From the NCBI RefSeq assembly GCF_001729785.1, contig NZ_CP017183.1, forward strand, positions 4,597,850-4,661,849: a stretch of 64,000 nucleotides of DNA, written 5' to 3'. The position numbers and the translations under genes were made by a program. This DNA is from Enterobacter hormaechei subsp. xiangfangensis. Its GTDB lineage: Bacteria > Pseudomonadota > Gammaproteobacteria > Enterobacterales > Enterobacteriaceae. Shown piece by piece: positions 47,920-59,881 of the stretch (its first letter is position 1; every line of letters begins with the position of its first letter). The notes under the pieces are model-generated. The model made no database searches. It had not been told where the DNA came from and saw only the letters and a program-made list of their open reading frames with translations.

Positions 47920-48996
47920 ATGAAATTCAGGACACCTCTGTTTTTAAGCGCGTTGATAATATTTATAACGCCAGTATGCAAAGCGTACACCACGGGCGAC
48001 GGGATTTGTCACTCCGAAGGTGGCGCTTATATCTATAACCTTAATCTGAACGGGCTGTCGATCCCGGCGGATAAAAATAAAGCAGGTACAGAGATCAGGG
48101 ATCTGGAAACGCTCAGTTCATCTGCGAGTTACAAAGCGCAATGCAACTGTCTTACGCATTACTCTACGGGCTTTCGCCAAATCTACTACACCGCACGATC
48201 GTCGTTAAGTGAAGATGTGGTAAAGAACGGGTATACCTATTTTACCCTTAATAACAACCTCAGCATCGCCACGTCGATACTTGTGCTCGGCAGAGATTAT
48301 ATACCGGTACCTTTCAGCGCAGAACCAAACGTAATGTCTCATAGCTCCTATTGTTATGCGCCTGGTGAGGAAGGGAGCGAACCAACACTCAATACCGGTT
48401 CAAAAATAAAAATATCATTCTTAATTAACAAGCCGTTTATTGGCCGGGTGAGTGTGCCAGGTACGATAGTCGCCGATCTTTATGGCGGGCTGGATGCGGC
48501 CTCCTCGACCTCCAGCACCGAAAAAATGGCAGAGATCAAAATCGCTGGCGATATCGTCGTGCCGCAAAATTGCGAGATAGCGCCCGGGCAGACGCTTGAG
48601 ATAGATTTTGGCAAAATCCCGGCCCCGGAATTTTCCGCTACCAAAGGCACCGCCGTGACGAGTCACAAGGTAAAAAAGACGATTCAGGTACAGTGCACAG
48701 GCATGCTGGATGAGAATATTGTCTACTCCACTTTCCATGGAGACCCTGTCGACGCCGATGCCACGATGATGAAAGTCAACGGCAATGATGATGTAGGCAT
48801 TGTGGTATACGACAAGTGGGATCGTCAGGTCAGCGTCAACGGCGGCAGGATGGACATGGATAGGGGAGAAAACAATAACGGCGCCGAAAACAATTCGCTT
48901 ACCTTTTCCGCTGCGCCTGCAAGCGCAACGGGGGCGCAGCCAAAACCTGGAACGTTTGAAGCGTACGCAACGGTCACGCTGGAAATTGAACATTAA
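47920..48996 (+). CDS. Two-domain fimbrial tip adhesin (LpfD-like)
   Basis: The 358-residue precursor has a 22-residue signal peptide (ending VCKA) and six mature cysteines. Residues about 23-200 are the presumed receptor-binding domain with C30, C75, C77 and C145 and the pattern CHSEGGAYIYN and QCNCLTHY; from about 203 a pilin domain begins (AEIKIAGDIVVPQNCEI, C218 and C259) and ends ATVTLEIEH. The pattern resembles LpfD of E. coli long polar fimbriae, whose lpf2 operon occupies the same glmS-pstS gap in some strains. The ligand cannot be read from sequence. It starts nine bases after the usher stop and is lower in GC than its neighbours. Confidence 0.85.
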   Translation: MKFRTPLFLSALIIFITPVCKAYTTGDGICHSEGGAYIYNLNLNGLSIPADKNKAGTEIRDLETLSSSASYKAQCNCLTHYSTGFRQIYYTARSSLSEDVVKNGYTYFTLNNNLSIATSILVLGRDYIPVPFSAEPNVMSHSSYCYAPGEEGSEPTLNTGSKIKISFLINKPFIGRVSVPGTIVADLYGGLDAASSTSSTEKMAEIKIAGDIVVPQNCEIAPGQTLEIDFGKIPAPEFSATKGTAVTSHKVKKTIQVQCTGMLDENIVYSTFHGDPVDADATMMKVNGNDDVGIVVYDKWDRQVSVNGGRMDMDRGENNNGAENNSLTFSAAPASATGAQPKPGTFEAYATVTLEIEH

Positions 48997-49002
48997 TCAC
49001 CC

Positions 49003-49037
49003 AACGGCTGTTTATGACAGCCGTTGTCATTTTTCCT
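49003..49037 (+). terminator. Fimbrial operon terminator
   Basis: AACGGCTGT/ACAGCCGTT, a perfect 9-bp stem with a five-base loop, is followed by a T-rich tract (CATTTTTCC) just after the adhesin stop. Confidence 0.85.
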
Positions 49038-49134
49038 CTTTTGCACCAGGCTTAGCCCTTTCTATATGACAACTCTATGATGCTCCCCTGAACAAATAAT
49101 CATTAATATCAGTGGCTTATTTTACACTCTCTCA

Positions 49135-49174
49135 TTGTCATAAAACTGTCATATTTCGTACATTTATCTGTCAC
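49135..49174 (+). promoter_or_regulatory. pstS promoter with two Pho boxes
   Basis: TTGTCATAAAACTGTCATA (49135-49153) is a near-perfect Pho box of two 7-bp repeats, and a second, weaker box with CTGTCAC follows to 49174. PhoB-P binding here activates pst under phosphate limitation, replacing a poor -35. A TATTTT near 49185 may be the -10. This arrangement matches E. coli pstS. Confidence 0.9.
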
Positions 49175-49209
49175 CTGTTTGTCCTATTTTGCTCATCGTA
49201 GCCACTTAA

Positions 49210-50283
<1,074 letters not shown>

Positions 50284-50304
50284 CAGGATTTTTTTAACGA
50301 AGAT

Positions 50305-50375
50305 GGCGGGTGGCGCGCAGCGATCCCGCCCTACGGTTTACTCTGTAGGCCCGGTAAGCGTCAGCGCCACCGGGC
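50305..50375. repeat. Palindromic repeat pair (family B) between pstS and pstC
   Basis: GGCGGGTGGCGC...GATCCCGCC (50305-50330) and GCCCGGTAAGC...GCCACCGGGC (50349-50375) are the same two units as at 31814-31880 in swapped order and orientation. They may stabilise the pstS message, which is needed in excess over the permease. Confidence 0.8.
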
Positions 50376-50407
50376 ATATTCGTAAGACGTCTCATAAAGA
50401 AGAGTAA

Positions 50408-52260
<1,853 letters not shown>

Positions 52261-52295
52261 ATTTTTACGGCGCGGCAGCTCGCGGCGCCGAATGA

Positions 52296-53081
<786 letters not shown>

Positions 53082-53107
53082 TTTGCCTTAGTGCATGTGG
53101 AGAAACC

Positions 53108-53833
53108 ATGGACAACCTCAATCTTAATAAACACATTTCCGGCCAGTTTAACGCAGAGCTGGAAAGCATTCGCACCCAGGTGATGACCATGGGCGGCATG
53201 GTCGAGCAGCAGCTTTCTGATGCGATCACGGCGATGCACAACCAGGACAGCGAGCTGGCGAAGCGCGTTATTGAAGGCGACCACAACGTCAATATGATGG
53301 AAGTCGCCATCGACGAAGCCTGCGTGCGCATCATTGCGAAGCGTCAGCCGACGGCGAGCGACCTGCGTCTGGTGATGGCGATCATCAAAACTATCGCCGA
53401 GCTGGAGCGTATTGGTGACGTGGCGGATAAAATCTGCCGCACCGCGCTGGAGAAATTCTCCCAGCAGCACCAGCCGCTGCTGGTGAGTCTGGAGTCTCTC
53501 GGTCGCCACACCGTGCAGATGCTGCACGACGTGCTGGACGCTTTCGCGCGCATGGATCTGGACGAAGCGGTCCGTATCTACCGTGAAGACAAGAAAGTTG
53601 ACCAGGAATACGAAGGCATAGTGCGTCAGCTGATGACCTACATGATGGAAGATTCCCGTACCATTCCAAGCGTACTCACCGCGCTGTTCTGTGCGCGCTC
53701 AATCGAGCGTATTGGCGACCGCTGCCAGAACATTTGCGAATACATCTTCTACTTCGTGAAGGGGCAGGATTTCCGACACGTGGGCGGCGACGAGCTGGAC
53801 AAGCTGCTGGCGGGTAAAGATCCGAAAGAGTGA
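53108..53833 (+). CDS. phoU: Phosphate signalling protein PhoU
   Basis: PhoU keeps the Pho regulon off in high phosphate by linking PstSCAB to the PhoR kinase. The 241-residue protein is two similar three-helix bundles with metal-binding repeats around [12 protein letters not shown] and [13 protein letters not shown]. The frame is open ten codons upstream, overlapping pstB, but the conserved start [13 protein letters not shown] is at 53108 with GGAGAAACC before it. Confidence 0.97.
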   Translation: MDNLNLNKHISGQFNAELESIRTQVMTMGGMVEQQLSDAITAMHNQDSELAKRVIEGDHNVNMMEVAIDEACVRIIAKRQPTASDLRLVMAIIKTIAELERIGDVADKICRTALEKFSQQHQPLLVSLESLGRHTVQMLHDVLDAFARMDLDEAVRIYREDKKVDQEYEGIVRQLMTYMMEDSRTIPSVLTALFCARSIERIGDRCQNICEYIFYFVKGQDFRHVGGDELDKLLAGKDPKE

Positions 53834-53839
53834 TTTTTA

Positions 53840-53922
53840 CCCTCACCCTAACCCTCTCCCACAGGGAGAGGGGACCATTCGGTTTTCTCCCTCTCCCTGT
53901 GGGAGAGGGCCGGGGTGAGGGG
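53840..53922. repeat. Inverted pair of family A repeats between phoU and yieH
   Basis: CCCTCACCCTAACCCTCTCCC opens and GGGAGAGGGCCGGGGTGAGG closes an 83-bp element closely matching 41551-41646. It fills the whole gap between two convergent genes and may also act as their terminator. Confidence 0.85.
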
Positions 53923-53927
53923 AAAAC

Positions 53928-54593
53928 TCAGCGAGTAATATCCCACCCGCGCGCCTTCCACAACGCTGGCAGTTGCGCCAGATCGGTAAAGGTCGTCACT
54001 TTTGGATGATCGATCGGCTTGTTGTGCGGATCGGCGCAGAAGTAAAACACCTCCATCCCCGCATCAATCCCCGACTGCGCGCCCGCAGACGAGTCATCCA
54101 CCAGGATGCAGTTCTCCACGTTGACGTTCATCGCCTTCGCCGCGTGGAACATCAATGCCGGATCCGGCTTCCAGCGCTGGATATCGTAGCCGCTGAACAG
54201 TTTTTCCGGGAAGTGGTGCAACATGTTCAGCTTGCCGAGCGAGTGCTGCATTTTGCTGACCGGGCCGTTAGAGACCACGCAGATCGGCACCGTCATCGCA
54301 TCCAGCAGCGTGTTAGCGCCAGCGATAACTTCCAGCTCGGCGTCGAAGAGGCGTGCGACCTCGGCGCGGTACACCGGTTCCAGATCCGCTTTCGCCAGAT
54401 CCACCCCGTGCTCTTCGTTAATGATGTCGATGATCTCGTACAGCTTCACGCCCTTAAAGCGTTTAAACACCTCTTCGAGATCGAGCGTAATACCAAATTC
54501 CTGGAACATGGCGACATACGCGCGGGAACAAATGACCTCACTGTCGACCAGCGTACCGTCACAGTCGAAAAATACCGCTTCAATTCCGGACAT
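53928..54593 (-). CDS. yieH: HAD-family 6-phosphogluconate phosphatase YieH
   Basis: E. coli YieH dephosphorylates 6-phosphogluconate and related sugar phosphates in vitro. The 221-residue protein has HAD motif I DCDGT at 10-14, a helical cap, motif II VVSNG, the lysine in RWKPDP and motif IV DDSSAGAQSG. The frame is open 15 codons upstream of 54593, but MSGIEAVFFDCDG is the family start. In K-12 the bgl or cbr genes lie between phoU and yieH; here the two are adjacent. Confidence 0.95.
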   Translation of the reverse strand: MSGIEAVFFDCDGTLVDSEVICSRAYVAMFQEFGITLDLEEVFKRFKGVKLYEIIDIINEEHGVDLAKADLEPVYRAEVARLFDAELEVIAGANTLLDAMTVPICVVSNGPVSKMQHSLGKLNMLHHFPEKLFSGYDIQRWKPDPALMFHAAKAMNVNVENCILVDDSSAGAQSGIDAGMEVFYFCADPHNKPIDHPKVTTFTDLAQLPALWKARGWDITR

Positions 54594-54642
54594 GCCTTTC
54601 CCTTTTAACAAGTTTAACGTTTTCGTACGGCAGTTCACCGGG

Positions 54643-54658
54643 ACGCAATCGTTGCCGT
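54643..54658. promoter_or_regulatory. Putative PurR box upstream of adeP
   Basis: ACGCAATCGTTGCCGT matches the PurR consensus ACGCAAACGTTTGCGT at 13 of 16 positions. It lies 100 bp before adeP in the divergent gap with yieH. PurR control of this purine transporter in E. coli makes the match plausible. Confidence 0.5.
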
Positions 54659-54758
54659 ATAAGCAAAATCAATGAAAAAAGTATCCCGTAACCGCCACTA
54701 TTGTCGCATTTTGGTATAGGATAGCGACGAATTTTCCCTCCTTGTTCGGAAATTGATG

Positions 54759-56096
54759 ATGAGTCAACAACACACTACCCAGACGTCTGGTCAGGGGCTG
54801 CTTGAGCGCGTGTTCAAACTGCGCGAGCACGGCACAACGGCACGCACCGAAGTGATCGCCGGTTTTACTACCTTCCTGACGATGGTCTATATCGTTTTCG
54901 TTAACCCGCAAATTCTGGGCGTGGCTGGCATGGACACCAGCGCCGTCTTCGTGACCACCTGTCTGATCGCGGCGCTTGGCAGCATCCTGATGGGCGTTTT
55001 CGCTAATCTGCCCGTGGCGCTGGCCCCGGCAATGGGCCTGAATGCGTTCTTTGCGTTCGTGGTGGTTCAGGCGATGGGCCTGCCGTGGCAGGTCGGGATG
55101 GGCGCTATTTTCTGGGGCGCGGTCGGCCTGCTGCTGCTGACCATCTTCCGCGTGCGCTACTGGATGATTGCGAACATTCCCGTGAGCCTGCGCGTGGGTA
55201 TCACCAGCGGTATCGGTCTGTTTATCGGCATGATGGGGCTGAAAAACGCTGGCGTTATCGTGGCGAACCCGGAAACGCTGGTGAGCATTGGTAACCTGAC
55301 CTCTCACAGCGTGCTGCTGGGCGTGCTGGGCTTCTTTATCATCGCGATCCTGGCGTCGCGCAACATCCATGCTGCGGTGCTGGTCTCTATCATTGTGACC
55401 ACGCTGCTGGGCTGGATGCTGGGTGACGTACATTACAACGGTATCGTCTCTGCGCCACCAAGCGTCTCTACCGTGATTGGCCACGTTGATCTGGCGGGCT
55501 CGCTGAACCTGGGTCTGGCCGGGGTGATTTTCTCCTTCATGCTGGTCAACCTGTTTGACTCCTCCGGTACGCTGATTGGCGTGACCGACAAAGCGGGTCT
55601 GGCGGATGAAAAAGGCAAATTCCCGCGCATGAAGCAGGCGCTGTATGTGGATAGCATCTCGTCCGTCGCTGGCTCTTTCATCGGCACCTCGTCTGTTACC
55701 GCTTACATTGAATCCTCTTCCGGTGTGTCCGTGGGCGGTCGTACTGGCCTGACGGCGGTAGTTGTGGGTCTGCTGTTCCTGCTAGTGATCTTCCTCTCTC
55801 CGCTGGCGGGGATGGTGCCACCATACGCGGCAGCTGGCGCGCTGATTTACGTCGGCGTGCTGATGACCTCAAGCCTGGCGCGCGTGAAGTGGGAAGATTT
55901 GACGGAAGCCGTTCCGGCGTTTATTACCGCGGTGATGATGCCGTTCAGCTTCTCGATCACCGAAGGTATCGCGCTGGGCTTTATCTCTTACTGCGTGATG
56001 AAGATCGGTACCGGCCGCTTCCGCGAACTCAGCCCGTGCGTGATTATTGTTGCGCTGCTGTTTGTGCTGAAGATTGTGTTTATTGATTCACACTAA
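54759..56096 (+). CDS. adeP: Adenine permease AdeP (PurP, YieG)
   Basis: AdeP imports adenine by proton symport and belongs to the AzgA-like branch of the NCS2 family. The 445-residue protein has many hydrophobic segments (12-14 expected) and conserved ALAPAMGLNAFFAF, NLFDSSGTLIGV and SYIESSSGV-like parts (here TAYIESSSGVSVGGRTG). The frame is open to TTG at 54753 and also has ATG at 54756; the ATG at 54759 matches the E. coli start MSxQHTTQTSGQG. Confidence 0.96.
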   Translation: MSQQHTTQTSGQGLLERVFKLREHGTTARTEVIAGFTTFLTMVYIVFVNPQILGVAGMDTSAVFVTTCLIAALGSILMGVFANLPVALAPAMGLNAFFAFVVVQAMGLPWQVGMGAIFWGAVGLLLLTIFRVRYWMIANIPVSLRVGITSGIGLFIGMMGLKNAGVIVANPETLVSIGNLTSHSVLLGVLGFFIIAILASRNIHAAVLVSIIVTTLLGWMLGDVHYNGIVSAPPSVSTVIGHVDLAGSLNLGLAGVIFSFMLVNLFDSSGTLIGVTDKAGLADEKGKFPRMKQALYVDSISSVAGSFIGTSSVTAYIESSSGVSVGGRTGLTAVVVGLLFLLVIFLSPLAGMVPPYAAAGALIYVGVLMTSSLARVKWEDLTEAVPAFITAVMMPFSFSITEGIALGFISYCVMKIGTGRFRELSPCVIIVALLFVLKIVFIDSH

Positions 56097-56108
56097 GATG
56101 CTGGTGGT

Positions 56109-56176
56109 GTCAGGTGGCGCTTCGCTTACCTGACCTACGGGCAAAGTTCCCTCTCCCTGTGGGAGAGGGTTAGGGC
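56109..56176. repeat. Family B-like hairpin followed by single family A repeat
   Basis: GTCAGGTGGCGCTTCGCTTACCTGAC-type hairpin at 56109-56134 (arms GTCAGGT/ACCTGAC) is followed by CCCTCTCCCTGTGGGAGAGGG and TTAGGG at 56149-56176, between convergent adeP and chrR. Confidence 0.75.
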
Positions 56177-56182
56177 GAAGGC

Positions 56183-56749
56183 TTACGCCTTCACCCGCTT
56201 AATATAATCCCCAAACGCGGTCAGCTGGCCAGAGAGATGGTCACGCGTACTCTGATCCACCACTTCACCCGTCTGCGGGTCGACCTTGTTCTGAATCACG
56301 CCGCCCATAAATTCCGGCTTGTTCATCACCATCGCATCCAGGAACACCAGGATCTGACGCAGGTGATACTGGCAGCGCGCGCCGCCAATGGCGCCCATTG
56401 AGCTGGTCTGGATCAGCACAGGTTTACCAGACAGCGGCTGCTCCGGTAAACGGGACAGCCAGTCAATGGCGTTCTTCAGACCACCCGGCACCGAGTAGTT
56501 ATACTCAGGCGTCACTATCACCACGCCGTCAGCCTGACGGATCTGCTCGGCTATCGCTTCCACGCTTTGCGGGAACCCTTCTTCCTGCTGAACGTCAGCA
56601 TCATAAAGCGGGATGTCGCCAATGGACGGCAGGGCACTGATCTCCATTCCCGCAGGCGCCAGCTGCGGCAGCGTACGGGCAACCATCCCGTTAAAAGAAC
56701 CTTTGCGCAGGCTTCCCAGTAACGTAACAACTTTCAACGTATCAGACAT
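56183..56749 (-). CDS. chrR: NAD(P)H-dependent FMN reductase ChrR (YieF)
   Basis: This flavin reductase reduces quinones and, incidentally, chromate and uranyl, and limits oxidative stress. The 188-residue protein has the FMN phosphate loop GSLRKGSFN at 12-20, TPEYNYSVPGGLKNAIDWLSR, and the SSMGAIGGARCQYHLR segment of the tetrameric NADPH-dependent FMN reductase family. AGGAGTAATC precedes the ATG. Confidence 0.95.
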   Translation of the reverse strand: MSDTLKVVTLLGSLRKGSFNGMVARTLPQLAPAGMEISALPSIGDIPLYDADVQQEEGFPQSVEAIAEQIRQADGVVIVTPEYNYSVPGGLKNAIDWLSRLPEQPLSGKPVLIQTSSMGAIGGARCQYHLRQILVFLDAMVMNKPEFMGGVIQNKVDPQTGEVVDQSTRDHLSGQLTAFGDYIKRVKA

Positions 56750-56785
56750 GATTACTCCTGTTTCATCATGATGACCCTGGACGGA

Positions 56786-57532
56786 TCAGCTATGGGTGTA
56801 TGCTTTTTCTGCCGGTAAACTGGTTAATCGCATCAGGCGCGCGGCGGGCTCGTTGGCGCGCTCAGGGACATCCGGAAGACTACGCCAACCGCGAATACTG
56901 TCAAATTCCCAGATTTTCAGCCGTTCGATGGCGGGGCTCACCGCAACGGACCAGATCAGTACGTCCTCAGCGTCGCTGAGCGCCTCTACCAGCGAGGCTT
57001 TTGTCGCGCGCAGGCGTCCGGAGCCGGGGAGCAGCTGCAACAGGCTGGCGTCGTCTGACGCCGCGCCGTTCAGTTTGCGGATGCTCTGGCGAAGGGTGAT
57101 GAGCTGCGCTCTGGCTTCAACAGGGTCGTTCTGGTTACGTATCCACAGCTTTTCATTGCTGGAGAGCGGGTATTCATCGAGCGCGTTAGCACCATGGAAG
57201 CTACGCGTGACGCGTTGCAGCTCCATATCCAGGCCACAATCACCTTCAGTCGTCAGCGCGACGCCAACAATGTTGCCGGTGTACGCAATGGAAAAATGGG
57301 GGAGTGCCGGGTCCGCAAAAACCGGGCGACCTTCTGGCTGGGTGATTATGTCCGGTAGTTCGCTAGTGCCGTAGAGCATAAAAAGCAGTTCTGCGAGGAG
57401 CGCTCTGGAAGCTAAAAACCGCGTCCTGCGGTGTTCAGGTAGTTTGAGCGCCTCACTGTGACAGGCTGAAGAAAGTCTGGCCGATACGAGATGCCCTTCC
57501 GTTAATGTTCCTCGTGCAAAGTGCGTAGCCAT
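56786..57532 (-). CDS. yieE: 4'-phosphopantetheinyl transferase family protein YieE
   Basis: YieE belongs to the Sfp/AcpT superfamily, which moves phosphopantetheine from CoA to carrier proteins. The 248-residue protein has HFSIAYTGN near 79-87 and the metal site GLDMELQ at 100-106. The third motif, normally W-x-x-K-E-A-x-x-K, reads TLRQSIRKLNG, so the usual Lys-Glu pair is Arg-Gln. E. coli YieE shares this. Activity is therefore uncertain. No carrier protein or synthase gene lies nearby. Sits between chrR and yidZ on the same strand. Confidence 0.88.
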   Translation of the reverse strand: MATHFARGTLTEGHLVSARLSSACHSEALKLPEHRRTRFLASRALLAELLFMLYGTSELPDIITQPEGRPVFADPALPHFSIAYTGNIVGVALTTEGDCGLDMELQRVTRSFHGANALDEYPLSSNEKLWIRNQNDPVEARAQLITLRQSIRKLNGAASDDASLLQLLPGSGRLRATKASLVEALSDAEDVLIWSVAVSPAIERLKIWEFDSIRGWRSLPDVPERANEPAARLMRLTSLPAEKAYTHS

Positions 57533-57654
57533 TTTTCGCTCCTTGATAATGGTCGTAGTCGGTTAAACGGTTACATGATTATCGCTTAACTTAGCTTCTG
57601 TTTTAATCAGTAAATGGAAATAAGAGAAGCCTGAGCACCGAACTTTACATTATC

Positions 57655-58626
57655 TTAGGCAAAAACCTGATCTGGTGCGGTATACAGCGCTTTAATCGTC
57701 TCACGCAGCCAGAGGATTTTCGGATTATGGCTGTTCCGTTTATGCCAGATCAGCGTGAAGGGTACGGTGAGCTTTTCTGCCTGCGCCTCATCGATGGGAA
57801 TGGGCAGACAGACCAGATTACGCTGGTGGAGTTGGTTGTAGTGATGGCAGTAGTGCGGCGCAGTGGCTATGTAGTTGTGATCCGGCTGGGCCGCCATAAA
57901 CATCGACTGTTCAAAACCGGGCAAACTCATGGCGATGTTACGCTCCCGGCCCATCGCCCTTAGCACCTCGTCGAGCGCCCAGGTGTCACTGCGTTCCCAG
58001 AAGATGCTGATATGCGGGTAGCGCAGAAACGTCTCCAGATCCCACGCTTCCTGGAGCGCGGGATGATCCTCGCGCAAATACACGCACGGACGGTCACTGA
58101 ACAGGATTTCGTAGTCGATAAACCACGGCATCAGCTTTAGCAGTTCGCGCGAGCGAGGGTGCGTTTCACGCCCGGTGAAGCCCAGATCCACTTCTCCGCG
58201 CGTAATGGCGTCCAGCGAATCGTAATCCCATTGCCGCAGCTTCACCGTCGCCTGTGGGTAGCGCTCGTTCACCTGCTCCAGCAGGGTATTAAAGCGGATC
58301 AGCATCAGCGGTGTTTCGGCGGCGAGCACAAACTTAAGCCCGCCTGGAGAGCTATGGTGGAATTTATCGAGGATCTGATTGCCAATCTGCATCCAGTCGG
58401 CCAAATCCTGTTCCAGACTCACCGTCAGAGGCGTGGGCAGTAGCCCTAAAGGCGTTTTCACAAACAGCGGATCGTCGAACCAGTCGCGCAGCTTCGCCAG
58501 CGATTTACTCACCGCGGACGGCGTCACGTTCATCCGCTTCGCGGCTTTGGTGACGCTGCGCTCCTGCAACAAAAGTTGCAGGCAAAGTAAAAGATTAAGA
58601 TCGAGACTGCTGATGGGCTTCTTCAT
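57655..58626 (-). CDS. yidZ: LysR-family regulator YidZ
   Basis: The 323-residue protein has a LysR helix-turn-helix at about 8-65 ([25 protein letters not shown] starts it; conserved [14 protein letters not shown]) and a periplasmic-binding-type effector domain. E. coli YidZ has been linked to anaerobic nitric oxide protection, target genes unknown. The frame is open 19 codons upstream; the ATG at 58626 matches the E. coli start and lies within the 3' end of mdtL, a 32-base overlap on the same strand. Confidence 0.93.
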   Translation of the reverse strand: MKKPISSLDLNLLLCLQLLLQERSVTKAAKRMNVTPSAVSKSLAKLRDWFDDPLFVKTPLGLLPTPLTVSLEQDLADWMQIGNQILDKFHHSSPGGLKFVLAAETPLMLIRFNTLLEQVNERYPQATVKLRQWDYDSLDAITRGEVDLGFTGRETHPRSRELLKLMPWFIDYEILFSDRPCVYLREDHPALQEAWDLETFLRYPHISIFWERSDTWALDEVLRAMGRERNIAMSLPGFEQSMFMAAQPDHNYIATAPHYCHHYNQLHQRNLVCLPIPIDEAQAEKLTVPFTLIWHKRNSHNPKILWLRETIKALYTAPDQVFA

Positions 58627-59770
58627 AGTTCGCCGCGGGCTGGATGACCATAAGTAAGGTAATGCAGAGTATGCTACAGCCAATCAGAACCCCGATCAGC
58701 ATATTCAGCGCGTTAAGGCCGATCACCGCCGCCAGCCAAATCCATAGCGAAGAACCGCAGACCTGCGCAATGCCCAGCACCGAGCTGGCCACGCCTGCCC
58801 GCAGCGAGAAGGGGCCAAGCGCCTGACTCATCGCCACACCAAAGCCGACGGAGAATCCGGCGCAGATCAAAGTAATGCCCACCAGCATTACAGCGTGTGA
58901 GGTGGCGGTCGCCAGGATCACGCCTGCGGCGAGAAACAGCGTCTGTGAGGTGAGCATCAGCGTGCGCTGGCGGAAGATGTTGAGCGCAAAGGGCGTTGAG
59001 AATGAAACCGCCATGCTCACCATCGCGGTTAGCGCCATCACCGTCGAATACTCACCGCGATCGAAGCCCATCGTCTCCATCAGCAACACCGGGGAAACGT
59101 TTACATAGGTGAGGATCACCGCCACGCTAAGCGTGGTGATTGCCAGCCGACTCAGGAAAAAGCGATTCACCAGCTTTTCAGCCGGATGGAGGGTTGCGGT
59201 GTGATATGGCTGTTGCGAACCGGGATGGGTCTCTTTCAGCACCGTCACGGACAGGATAAAGACGATGGCGCCCATGGCTGCCATGGTCCAGAAAAGACTC
59301 TGCCACGGAAATTTAAGCATAATCAGGTAGCCTACAACCGGTGCCAGCACCGGGATGATGCAGGTAATGCCGTTCAGCATCGACAGCACCTTGGCGCGGC
59401 GCTGGGCGCTCAAGGTATCGCGCAGAATGGCAAAGGCCACCACGTAACAGCCGCCTGCGCCAATGCCCTGGATAAAACGTCCTGACAGGAACATTGTGCT
59501 TTCCTGAGCCACTGAACAGAGTACTGATGCCAGCGCAAAGATAACTGCACCCGTAATCGCGACGGGCTGGCGGCCTGCTTTATCCGCGATTTTCCCGGCA
59601 AATACCATCGACGACGCCATTCCCGCGAGGTAGGCCGAAAACGCGATGTGCAGTTGCGCCTCGCTGGCACCCAGATCGCGGGCAATATGCGGTAGCCCCA
59701 CCAGATACATATCAATGCCGGACGGATAAAGCAGAACTAATGCGAAACTACAAAACAGAAAACGCGCCAT
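58595..59770 (-). CDS. mdtL: MFS multidrug efflux transporter MdtL (YidY)
   Basis: MdtL is a 12-helix drug:proton antiporter (DHA1) giving modest chloramphenicol resistance when overproduced in E. coli. The 391-residue protein has motif [11 protein letters not shown] near 18-27, motif [13 protein letters not shown] near 58-69 and motif [18 protein letters not shown]. It follows mnmE directly; in K-12 the tnaCAB operon lies between them. The 3' end overlaps yidZ. Confidence 0.95.
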   Translation of the reverse strand: MARFLFCSFALVLLYPSGIDMYLVGLPHIARDLGASEAQLHIAFSAYLAGMASSMVFAGKIADKAGRQPVAITGAVIFALASVLCSVAQESTMFLSGRFIQGIGAGGCYVVAFAILRDTLSAQRRAKVLSMLNGITCIIPVLAPVVGYLIMLKFPWQSLFWTMAAMGAIVFILSVTVLKETHPGSQQPYHTATLHPAEKLVNRFFLSRLAITTLSVAVILTYVNVSPVLLMETMGFDRGEYSTVMALTAMVSMAVSFSTPFALNIFRQRTLMLTSQTLFLAAGVILATATSHAVMLVGITLICAGFSVGFGVAMSQALGPFSLRAGVASSVLGIAQVCGSSLWIWLAAVIGLNALNMLIGVLIGCSILCITLLMVIQPAANYEEAHQQSRS

Positions 59771-59841
59771 AAACCCCCCATAGATGCAGGCATGCAGGAT
59801 AGGGGGTGAAAGGGGATTAGGCGAGTTGCCATTTGGACAAT

Positions 59842-59866
59842 GGTGATTTCCCTGGTGGAAATCACC
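59842..59866. other. Perfect inverted repeat between mnmE and mdtL
   Basis: GGTGATTTCC and GGAAATCACC form a perfect 10-bp palindrome with a five-base centre, 75 bp upstream of mdtL and just after mnmE. There is no T run on the minus strand, so a protein-binding site for mdtL is as likely as a terminator. Confidence 0.55.
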
Positions 59867-59881
59867 CTGTATTAACGGGAA

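Noticed and set aside
54669..55484. A 271-codon His/Gln/Asp-rich frame antisense to adeP
   Set aside because: The composition is what results from reading a membrane-protein gene on the opposite strand; adeP is clear.
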